The translations under genes were made by a program, and so were the position numbers. Shown here one piece after another: positions 54,640 to 63,039 of a DNA stretch of 64,000 bases (positions within the stretch are counted from its first letter, which is position 1; each line of letters opens with the position of its first letter). The stretch is taken from positions 1,364,001 to 1,428,000 of the forward strand of contig NZ_CP040272.1 in the NCBI RefSeq assembly GCF_013393905.1. Reading direction: 5' to 3'. Below the pieces are notes generated by a model. That model was not told where the DNA came from. It did no database searches and saw nothing but the letters and a program-made list of their open reading frames with translations. This stretch comes from Nostoc sp. C052 (GTDB lineage: Bacteria > Cyanobacteriota > Cyanobacteriia > Cyanobacteriales > Nostocaceae).

Positions 54640-57600
54640 TTAAATTGAGCCAGCAATCCAATTTAAAGAGCGGAATGGGACAACAACTAGGGCAATTATT
54701 CTTTCAGGGCTGCGTGTCAGTTGAATGGGAAAAGTGAGAACTTTAAGTTGACTGTTAAGAGCCACATCACTGAATAAAATGCTATCCCCTTCTATGCGTT
54801 CGATCGCTAGGTTAATGTCTTTTGCCTTAGTCGCCTTACGTAAGGCTTCTATGGCTGTCCAAATTCGCGTACCAGCCCGATCTACCGAGTCTTTGCTTTC
54901 TAGCTGTTGGATTAATGGGTATCGAGAAGAACTTAGTAAAGCAACCCAATCTTCTACACTGCGATGAGTTATCGGTTCAATATCACAACCTTGCACTCCT
55001 CGACCGGCAACACAGAAACAAACACGTTCGTCATGGGAAAGCGATACTTCTATTTTTTCTTCTGCGAGTCCTACAACTACTGGTTTACCAGATTCCGTCC
55101 ACTGAATCCGTACTTTGGATATGAGATTAGCATTATTGTTCAGTAGTTGAGCGATCGCTCTATGGAATAGAGGTAGTTCCAGTTGATGACGTTCCGTGGG
55201 TAATAGTGCATGGATACCAGGAAGATAAGCCAATGATATCTCTGGTGCAACGACTTTGAATAAAGGCGATCGATTGCTCAATTCTCTGTAAAGAATCTGT
55301 TCATCCCTCTGGCTGGGATCGGCCAAATCTTCAGCAGTGGGATTCTCTTCACGGTGTTCTAATATCCGCAATTGATAGCTACTGAGTCTTTCCATAACAC
55401 GCCCATCGGCAGCTAAAAGAAAAACATTACTGTGATACTGTTGACCTTTTCGCCCTTGGGGTGTGGTAACACCAATATATGAACCAGTTCCATCTCGATC
55501 TGATTGATCGATTTCAAGACTATCGATGCGGATGGGCAAACAAAGATCCTGTGGAATGACTAGTTGTCCAGCTTGCAGTAATGAGTCTCTGCAATAAGGA
55601 TCTCCAAGCAAGAAAGGCCCTTGCGCTCTATCTAAAGATTGTTCTTGCTCCTGACCAGAATACAAGTTTCTGTGGGTTTTGAATACACACCTGTGGGAAT
55701 TCAGGCTATAAATCTGTTGTAAACGTTGAAACTTGGGGCCTTGGAACAGTAACCAACTATAAAGATCCGCTTTCGGCTCAATATCTAGAGGTACTTCTGG
55801 AAGTTCAACCTGTTCTACAGATGAATTAATTTCAACACCTAGTAAAAATGTGGCTGAAAAATGGCTGATGGCAAATCCTGTCTGTTCGGTTTTGATAGTT
55901 ACATAAACTTGCTGTGGATCGTTTTTCAGTTCTCGTTCAAGTACCTCTGCATGAATTTCGATGTCTACTCCTTTGTCAGGAGCTACAACAATGGGACGTT
56001 CTAAACGAATATCTTTTATCTGCACAGTTGGTAAGGAATCTTTGCCAGTCACATAGGCAACTGCTTGTCCCATAGCCTCCAAACCGAATACAGTCGGGAA
56101 CAGATATGAACCTTTATAGAGGTGATCCTGTAAGTATGAATCCTGCTCAAGACTGAGGTGCGCTCTCAAAACAACCTCTACACCCGGTTGATAAATCAGA
56201 ATCTTCTCTAGAAACTTTGACGAAGCAGGAGGTGAGAACAATCCTGGATACCAGGTATCAAAACCACTCGATTCAAAAGCAGCTAAGGTTTGCATAGGTG
56301 CTGCGATCGCAACTCGCAAATCTGGGGGTTCATTTTTGATTAGATGCAAGAATCGACTAACGCCTGCATCTTTGGGAATGGCACTGATACCCATTTTGTT
56401 CAGGCTCCGAACGCTGCCCATTCGCGCTCCCATCCCTACCTCTTCCCACACACTATATGCCATTGAAATCACGGCGGTTTGAGGGTGTTGAGCTTTAAAA
56501 CGGCGTAAAATCAGATCCAAAGTTTCATTAGAGAAGCCATACCAAGCATTGCGTTGCATCCCTGTAAAGCCGATGACTGAGGAAAAACCGGCGAAAAGCT
56601 TCAGTGGTGTAGCTTCCAGTGCTTTGTATAGATTAATCAAACCGAGAAGTTTAGGACTGATTTCATCAAATGCTGCTTCTGTAGAAACTTGCTCAATCAG
56701 TCTTGGCTTATTGAGGGCAGCTCCATGAATTACTCCTGATATCTCACCTAGCTCTTGTCTGACTTTTTGCAAGAGATTTACTACTGCTTGGTAGTCAGCA
56801 ACATCACATGCATAGTAGTGGCAGGTTAGTCCTTCCGCATAAAAGCGCCCAAGAGTACGGGTAATATCAGAACTACTACTTTGTTGAATGTTGTCATCGG
56901 GATGAGGTGAACGTCCTACAAGTGCCACACGGATACCTGTGTCTTTAGCTAGAGCCAGGGCACACTCGGCAGTAATGCCTTTGGCTCCACCCGTGATGAG
57001 GATGACATCCTTGGATGACCAAGTAATTTGACGGTCTAGATAATCTACAGGTTGTTGCACCTGAGGCCGAGGAACGTAGCGCTTGAGATCGGCATCGTAA
57101 CTTACAGTTGTATAAACATGGGGAGTAGAGAGTTCTCTGAAGACACATTCTGCCAGACTGTTGGGATCTACTGTGGGAGAGAAATCAACTACCCGAACTT
57201 TGAGATCGATGCGCTCTAGATGCAAACTCGCTGCAAAGCCAACTGTACAGCATTGTTCAATATCTGCTAATGGTAGTTGCGCTCCGAAATGTCCCCCACT
57301 AAATTGGACATAAGCAACTGTTGTATGATCGCGGGATGCTAGAGGTGGAGTGGCGACACTGCGTAACCGTTCAATCATGCCAATCAAACGGGCTTCTGAT
57401 GACAATTGGGTGTTGGGCGTACAAGGCAATACTGCAATGAAGTGAGTTACATCGACATTGTTAGTTAGTGTTTGAGGGCTGACTTCTGCGAAGGTTACAC
57501 TTTGAACTTGAGCGCCTTGAGTGCGAAGCTGATCAGACAAGACTGCTATTTTGTCTGCATTACTGAATTCGTAAAGAATCAGCACATTCGCAGTCTGCCA

Positions 57601-60600
57601 ATTTTCTGGCATCTGTCTGCCTAAAGCAACTGAGGGAAGTTCCTCTGGAATATTTTTGATGATGTAATCACGCACCAGTTGCTTACGTGTTAATTCTGGC
57701 CCGCCTGCTGGTGTTTTGCCGTTGTTTTGATTTTTGAAATCTTGCTTTAAAGAAACTGTTGAGATCGGTTCTGAGATTTTAATTCCATTGCCGTTATTAT
57801 TTGGGATGAAATTATGAATTGTTTCAGCAATCTCTTGAATCGTGGCATTGGCTAGAGAAGGCGGGTCAATTTTCCCAGCAGCACCAAATAGTTTGGCGGC
57901 TTCTGCGACAACTTCACCGGCTTTGATGGAGTCGAGGTTGAGATCGTCGAGTAATCGCAATTCTGCTGTGATACTTTCTCTGACATACCCTGTTTGTTGG
58001 ATAATCAGGTCGGTCAGTGAAGAGGCGATCGCATCGGTTGTACCCATCGTCGATACTAAAGAAGCTGCTTCATTACCATTCGGACTGCGATCGTTTGACA
58101 CGAAACTGCGAATCGTTTCGGCAATCTCTTGAATGGTGGCATTAGCTAAAGCAGGTGGGTCAATTTTCCCGGCGACACCAAATAGCTTGGCGGCTTCTGC
58201 GACAATTTCACCGGCTTTGATGGAATCCAGATTGAGATCGTCAAGTAATCGCAATTCTGCTGTGATACTTTCTTTGACATATCCTGTTTGTTGAACAATC
58301 AAGTCTGCCAATAAAAACTCAACACTCTGATTACCATTTGCCACAACGCCATTGGTTTGTCCAGGCTTAAGTAAGGTAGAAATAGCAGTATGAAAGCCAT
58401 TACCATTAACTGTGTGAGTTGTTCTGGCAGCATTTTGAGGATTTGCAACTAAAGGCATTTGCAGATCGGCTCGGATAACTTCAGCAATAAACTTACCGCG
58501 TCGAGCTAAATAATCTTGCAGCACCTCTGGTGAAATATGGTTGTGTTTGCCAAATACTGAATAATTCAGCAAACTTTCAGAAGTAATTTCCAAGGATGGA
58601 GATGAGTGCGTTGCAGATACATGAAATGGTCGTTCTACAGGATTGTCGATGAAGATGCGTTCTGAGGCTGGTACAAAAGGACGTATAAGCCGACCTTCGT
58701 AAAGTGCTTCCCAGTTGATGTCATGACCACGAGCAAATACATTAGCTAACATCATGTTCAACGACTGGTCAAATCCAGGTTTGGCTTCTACAGGCAGACA
58801 TTGCAGCCCTTGCAACCCGTTGATGTCACTTACCAATCCAGAGAGTACTTTTCCTGGACCAACTTCTATTAGCAGATCGCATGTCTGCTCTAGAGTTTTC
58901 ACCAGCGATACAAAGTCCACTTGCGCTAATACCTGATGGGCAAAGTGGTCGCGCAATTGCAATCCTGTTGGTGGCTGTTTGCCATCTACAGATGAAACAA
59001 GGCTTATAGTGGTCTTCGGGAGTGTATCTGGAACTAGTTCATAGTTGTGTAGGTATTCGGCAGCTTCCGAAACAAGTTGAGAGTGAAAAGCATTAGAAAC
59101 TGGCAGCTTGTATGTCTTAATTTCTTGAGCAGCCGCCAGTTCAATTACTTGCTCAATGCTCAAGTGTTCACCAGATATGACGATCTGGGTAGGACTATTG
59201 ATATTTGCAATAACGGCGTAGCCATTGACTTGTTTTAACAATTCCTCGGCTTTGTTACGGGAGCAAGCAATACTTACCATGCTTCCTCTCATGCCTTGGC
59301 CAGAAGCAGACATGGCACGTCCGCGAACGGCAGCTAAACAGATCAAAGTTTGCTCGTCAAATGCACCTGCGGCGTGAAAAGCAGTTAGTTCTCCCAGGCT
59401 ATGACCACCTGCGGCGATCGCCTTCAATCCTAGATGTTGGAGGTAGTGCATCCACAGGAGGGAAGTTAGGCAAATGGCTGGTTGAGCGATTTCAGTTTGG
59501 GCGATTTTCTGAGACCATTCTTCAAACTGCTCTTGATTGATAGCCCGATCTACAGATTTATAGATCGACTCACTAATACTTGGAGCGCCAATTTCTTGCA
59601 GCCATTTGTCAGCTTGATTTACTAGTTCTTTGGCCCAGCTAAAGCGTTGTACGAGGGTACGGGCCATATTCAACTTTTGAGAACCTTGACCGGGGAAGAG
59701 AAAACCGATGCGGCTTTGCTGGACTTGATTGCCAATCCAAATTCCTTGGTGCGGGTTGAGGATTATTTCTCCCTGAGCCAATGGTTTAGCGTTCAATAAT
59801 TCTTGTAAGAAACTCAGACGTTCAACTAACTCTTCAGGTAAACGGGCGATGAGTGCTGCTCGTACTGGTTGTTGTTGGTTTAGTTGTTGAGCAAGATGTG
59901 CAGCTAGATCGATTAGTTCGCTTAAACTCAATCCTTGTACTTTTGGAAGTAATGCATCTATGCTTTGTAATAAAGCTGGGATTGATGCTGCACTCAAGAC
60001 AAAAATCTCTGTTTCTTGAGCAGAAACTAACAAAGCCTGCTCATCAATTAACGGTTGAAGTTGAGTAGCAGGAGCATCGCCAGATTCTAAAGTGACGTGG
60101 CAATTGATGCCGCCAAATCCCATTGCGGAGACTCCAGCCCTTAGTGTTTCTGTTGTCTGGCGAACTTCTCCTTGAAGCACTGGGTACAGACAGTGGGCAG
60201 CTTTGTCAAATACTTCGTTTGGCTCATTGCAGCCAGCTAATGGCGGTATTACTCGACGGTTAACAGCCATAACAGCTTTGATGAACCCTCCAATGCCTGC
60301 TGCGGCTTTAGTATGCCCAACTAGGGATTTGAAAGAGGTAATACCACAAGAGCGGGAAGGTGTTTCACTGTTTGCACCCATAGCTAGGGCAATACCTTCT
60401 AGTTCGACGCGATCGCCTACTGGTGTCCCTGTACCATGACCTTCTATAAAATCAACATTACTTAAGCTGTAACCGGCTCGGTTATAGGCCCGACGTAGTG
60501 CTTTAGCTTGTCCTTCCCGACTCGGAGCTGTTAGACCTCCTTTGCCATCAGATGATATTCCCCATCCATTCAACACTGCATAGATATAATCATTGTCAGC

Positions 60601-61482
60601 ACGAGCATCTTCTAAGCGCTTCAAAACGACGAAGCCAGCCCCTTCTCCAGGGATAAAGCCACTAGCTTTTTTATCGTAAACGGTCATATCTTTGCTAGTC
60701 AGGGCACCTGTTTTGGCAAATCCTACTAGTTCAAAGGTGTCTAGACTAATATCTACACCACCAGCCAGTGCTAAATCGAGATCGCCATTGCTTAAAGCGT
60801 TAGCAGCAGTGGCAATCGCAATTAAGGACGAAGAACAAGCTCCATCTACTGTATAACCACCGCCATGAAAGTTAAAAAAGTTACAAATTCTCCCAGCAAT
60901 AGTATTAGAAAGGTTGCCGGATAATGTGTCTTCGGTAAATGGTGAGAATACTGACTTGTAGTATTCTTCCATTGCTATTGCCAGTTCATCTATGACTTGC
61001 AATGGTAAACCTTTCGCCTTTGCCGCTGCATGTATTACCCGTTGGATAAATGGCCAGCGTAGTCGCATATTGTTAGAGCGTGTTTGTTCTCCTGTTAAGG
61101 AATTACCGAGGATTACACCTGCACGTTCGCCGGGAACATTTGCTCGTGTATAACCTGAATCCTCTAAAGCTGCGATCGCCACTTCTAATGCCACCCAATG
61201 AGCAATATCTGCTGTCTCTACTACAGTTTTAGGAATGCGCTTACTTGCCCAATCGAACTCAAAACCCTCAATTACAGCCATACGTTTCCCGTAGGTTTTG
61301 TCTGGAACCGTCAGGTCTGGATCGTAATAATCTGCAAGTGGTAGCCGCCGATCTGGCGATTCTCTAAATTGTCGTCGTCGCGAAAGTATGTTTTCCCAGA
61401 GTTGTCGTAAATCCCTTGCACCAGGATACCAACACCCCATACCAATAACCGCAATTCTAGGTTGAGATCCTTCTATGTACAT
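54640..61482 (-). CDS. Enediyne-type iterative polyketide synthase (PKSE-like)
   Basis: A 2280-residue megasynthase. In order: ketosynthase (VDGACSSSL, Cys216; EGHGTGTP, His349; GHTKAAAG, His390), acyltransferase (GHSLGE, Ser695), two acyl carrier domains (LNLDSIKAGE, Ser1087 and Ser1185), ketoreductase (GGAKGITAE near 1498; Tyr1648), hot-dog dehydratase (QDHLYKGSYLFP, His1787) and a C-terminal phosphopantetheinyl transferase (GCDIEP, Asp2167; WTAIEALRKA, Glu2212). The order KS-AT-ACP-KR-DH-PPTase and the stretch SNTIAGRICN before the active Cys are marks of enediyne PKSs, which build a linear polyene. A second ACP is unusual for PKSE and more like PUFA synthases. First gene of the halogenase/DUF1702 gene run. 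Confidence 0.9.
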   Translation of the reverse strand: MYIEGSQPRIAVIGMGCWYPGARDLRQLWENILSRRRQFRESPDRRLPLADYYDPDLTVPDKTYGKRMAVIEGFEFDWASKRIPKTVVETADIAHWVALEVAIAALEDSGYTRANVPGERAGVILGNSLTGEQTRSNNMRLRWPFIQRVIHAAAKAKGLPLQVIDELAIAMEEYYKSVFSPFTEDTLSGNLSNTIAGRICNFFNFHGGGYTVDGACSSSLIAIATAANALSNGDLDLALAGGVDISLDTFELVGFAKTGALTSKDMTVYDKKASGFIPGEGAGFVVLKRLEDARADNDYIYAVLNGWGISSDGKGGLTAPSREGQAKALRRAYNRAGYSLSNVDFIEGHGTGTPVGDRVELEGIALAMGANSETPSRSCGITSFKSLVGHTKAAAGIGGFIKAVMAVNRRVIPPLAGCNEPNEVFDKAAHCLYPVLQGEVRQTTETLRAGVSAMGFGGINCHVTLESGDAPATQLQPLIDEQALLVSAQETEIFVLSAASIPALLQSIDALLPKVQGLSLSELIDLAAHLAQQLNQQQPVRAALIARLPEELVERLSFLQELLNAKPLAQGEIILNPHQGIWIGNQVQQSRIGFLFPGQGSQKLNMARTLVQRFSWAKELVNQADKWLQEIGAPSISESIYKSVDRAINQEQFEEWSQKIAQTEIAQPAICLTSLLWMHYLQHLGLKAIAAGGHSLGELTAFHAAGAFDEQTLICLAAVRGRAMSASGQGMRGSMVSIACSRNKAEELLKQVNGYAVIANINSPTQIVISGEHLSIEQVIELAAAQEIKTYKLPVSNAFHSQLVSEAAEYLHNYELVPDTLPKTTISLVSSVDGKQPPTGLQLRDHFAHQVLAQVDFVSLVKTLEQTCDLLIEVGPGKVLSGLVSDINGLQGLQCLPVEAKPGFDQSLNMMLANVFARGHDINWEALYEGRLIRPFVPASERIFIDNPVERPFHVSATHSSPSLEITSESLLNYSVFGKHNHISPEVLQDYLARRGKFIAEVIRADLQMPLVANPQNAARTTHTVNGNGFHTAISTLLKPGQTNGVVANGNQSVEFLLADLIVQQTGYVKESITAELRLLDDLNLDSIKAGEIVAEAAKLFGVAGKIDPPALANATIQEIAETIRSFVSNDRSPNGNEAASLVSTMGTTDAIASSLTDLIIQQTGYVRESITAELRLLDDLNLDSIKAGEVVAEAAKLFGAAGKIDPPSLANATIQEIAETIHNFIPNNNGNGIKISEPISTVSLKQDFKNQNNGKTPAGGPELTRKQLVRDYIIKNIPEELPSVALGRQMPENWQTANVLILYEFSNADKIAVLSDQLRTQGAQVQSVTFAEVSPQTLTNNVDVTHFIAVLPCTPNTQLSSEARLIGMIERLRSVATPPLASRDHTTVAYVQFSGGHFGAQLPLADIEQCCTVGFAASLHLERIDLKVRVVDFSPTVDPNSLAECVFRELSTPHVYTTVSYDADLKRYVPRPQVQQPVDYLDRQITWSSKDVILITGGAKGITAECALALAKDTGIRVALVGRSPHPDDNIQQSSSSDITRTLGRFYAEGLTCHYYACDVADYQAVVNLLQKVRQELGEISGVIHGAALNKPRLIEQVSTEAAFDEISPKLLGLINLYKALEATPLKLFAGFSSVIGFTGMQRNAWYGFSNETLDLILRRFKAQHPQTAVISMAYSVWEEVGMGARMGSVRSLNKMGISAIPKDAGVSRFLHLIKNEPPDLRVAIAAPMQTLAAFESSGFDTWYPGLFSPPASSKFLEKILIYQPGVEVVLRAHLSLEQDSYLQDHLYKGSYLFPTVFGLEAMGQAVAYVTGKDSLPTVQIKDIRLERPIVVAPDKGVDIEIHAEVLERELKNDPQQVYVTIKTEQTGFAISHFSATFLLGVEINSSVEQVELPEVPLDIEPKADLYSWLLFQGPKFQRLQQIYSLNSHRCVFKTHRNLYSGQEQEQSLDRAQGPFLLGDPYCRDSLLQAGQLVIPQDLCLPIRIDSLEIDQSDRDGTGSYIGVTTPQGRKGQQYHSNVFLLAADGRVMERLSSYQLRILEHREENPTAEDLADPSQRDEQILYRELSNRSPLFKVVAPEISLAYLPGIHALLPTERHQLELPLFHRAIAQLLNNNANLISKVRIQWTESGKPVVVGLAEEKIEVSLSHDERVCFCVAGRGVQGCDIEPITHRSVEDWVALLSSSRYPLIQQLESKDSVDRAGTRIWTAIEALRKATKAKDINLAIERIEGDSILFSDVALNSQLKVLTFPIQLTRSPERIIALVVVPFRSLNWIAGSI

Positions 61483-61973
61483 ATCTGTAATAACTTTGCT
61501 TCACAAACACAAAATTGAATAAATTACAGCTATTTTCAGGTAAATGAACCACATTGTTTTTATCGGGCTACGCCCCGCTTCTCTACGAGACGCTCCGCGA
61601 ACGCTAGTAGTCTGCCAACCCAAAAATGCTAAGTGAGGACTGGGGAAAGGGGAAAGGGAAAAGGGTAAGAGATTTAAACCCTTTCCCCCTTACCCTTTAC
61701 CCCGCCAAGTTCACTTGGCGAACTACTAGCACGCAAAGGCGCAATCGCTCTTAAGCGATCTCGGAGAGTAGGCGCAAAGGAAGAAAGGAAAGAATAAGAT
61801 TGTGGTCTAAATAGATGAAAATTGCTGTAAGAAAAATTTGATTCTGATGGTCAAGTTTGATTGTCAAGTTAATGCTATTGACTTGGGAGCAGAAAGTAGA
61901 AATCTTGTCTTCCCTACTCCGTAGTTACTTTTTCATGCGTTTATCGCAGTTTAGGATGATTACACAATAATTA
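61483..61973. promoter_or_regulatory. Probable promoter region of the polyketide synthase
   Basis: About 490 bp between the DUF302 gene and the synthase. It contains repeat family B copy 2, a GC-rich inverted motif (CGGGCTACGCCCCG near 61563-61577) and otherwise AT-rich sequence. No regulator gene or recognisable operator is present. A promoter must lie here or further right if DUF302 is cotranscribed. Confidence 0.4.
61604..61729. repeat. Interspersed repeat family B, copy 2 (126 bp)
   Basis: Inverted ends CTAGTAGTCTGCCAA (61604-61618) and TTGGCGAACTACTAG (61715-61729), with GGGGAAAGGGGAAAGGG facing CCCTTTCCCCCTTACCC. This is the uninterrupted form of the repeat that hosts the MITE at 41580-41899. 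Confidence 0.8.
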
Positions 61974-62474
61974 CTAAGTAGCTATTCTGACCATTTCTTC
62001 AAACTTTTGATCGAGCATTTGCATAATTGTTGAAATCTTTTCGTTGGGAAATTGACCAAGCAGCGATGATGGTTTGTCGTAAGCAACATGGGTCTTGCCA
62101 TTGTAGTCATCGTAGACAAATAGTCTTAATGGAACATAAAGACCAACGGCAGGATTTTGTTCAAACATTTGGTTAGCTATTAATGGATTACCAATTATGT
62201 AGAGCTTGGCCTTTTTGTTTTTGCCGGCCAGAGACATGAGTTTGCCATGTTCAACTTGTGAAAATATCATAAAACCACTTTGACCAATCATCGATTCAAT
62301 TCCACTTTTGATTTGTTCAAACGATTGCTTGGCAACAATCATTTGCTGAAAAACTGTGCTGTCACTTTTACCATTAATGGTTTCGATTTTATTGGTTACT
62401 TCTTCAAATGACTTTTCAGAAGTAACAATAACACGAGTTGCTGTAAAATTGACGGTTTCTATTACGGTTTCCAT
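61974..62474 (-). CDS. DUF302-domain protein
   Basis: A 166-residue protein of the DUF302 fold, with the family sequence GNPLIANQMFEQNPAVGLYV followed by PLRLFVYDD and VAYDKPSSLL. An AAAGG site precedes the ATG. The domain is thought to bind small ligands; its function is unknown. Lacks a signal peptide. It lies upstream of the synthase on the same strand, 490 bp apart, so membership of the cluster is uncertain. Confidence 0.8.
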   Translation of the reverse strand: METVIETVNFTATRVIVTSEKSFEEVTNKIETINGKSDSTVFQQMIVAKQSFEQIKSGIESMIGQSGFMIFSQVEHGKLMSLAGKNKKAKLYIIGNPLIANQMFEQNPAVGLYVPLRLFVYDDYNGKTHVAYDKPSSLLGQFPNEKISTIMQMLDQKFEEMVRIAT

Positions 62475-63039
62475 GACTCTTTACCTTTCTCTAATTTAGA
62501 GGTTTGCAATCAATTCCTACGGTTTCCAGTTCAAATTACTAGTACAACACGGTGGAAATAAATCAACTATTCCAAATCAATGAAACGCTCACGCTGTATT
62601 CATTTTTAATTTTTAATTCCGCCTTGCGGTACTAGTACTTTAGTTTTGCCTAAGTTGGTACTTTTATTATGAAGCGATTAGCCTAGTGAGTTTTTGACAA
62701 TAGCCCCCAACTTTAAAATATCCTCCTACACTATTCATCAATCTCTTTAAAATCATTTATGCAAACAGCCTAATATTTTCTGATCATCACAGCTTCAAAC
62801 AATAGTTTATCGAATAGAATTCAGGAGTCAGGAGTCAGAATTCAGCTGGGTATTCTGTAAGACTGGCGGATGAATAATCGGGTTTAAGACCCCCACTAAA
62901 TTTTCAATTTAGTGGTCTTCAATCAGTCGCGGGTCTGAATCCCCGACTGATAGCACAGCGTTAGCGACGCAGGAGTGTCTTGATTCTGACTCCTGTTAGC
63001 GCAGCGGGGCGTAGCCCATTCTGACTTCTGAATTCTTCT
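62475..63039. repeat. Spacer with interspersed repeat family C, copy 2
   Basis: From about 62818 the sequence AGAATTCAGGAGTCAGGAGT opens a 220-bp repeat ending CTGACTTCTGAATTC at 63038, with the hairpin CTAAATTTTCAATTTAG inside. Compared with copy 1 it has two extra insertions of common cyanobacterial repeats (AGCGTTAGCGACGC and GCGCAGCGGGGCGTAGC). The left 340 bp shows no feature. The repeat abuts the stop codon of the asparagine-synthetase-like gene. Confidence 0.65.
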
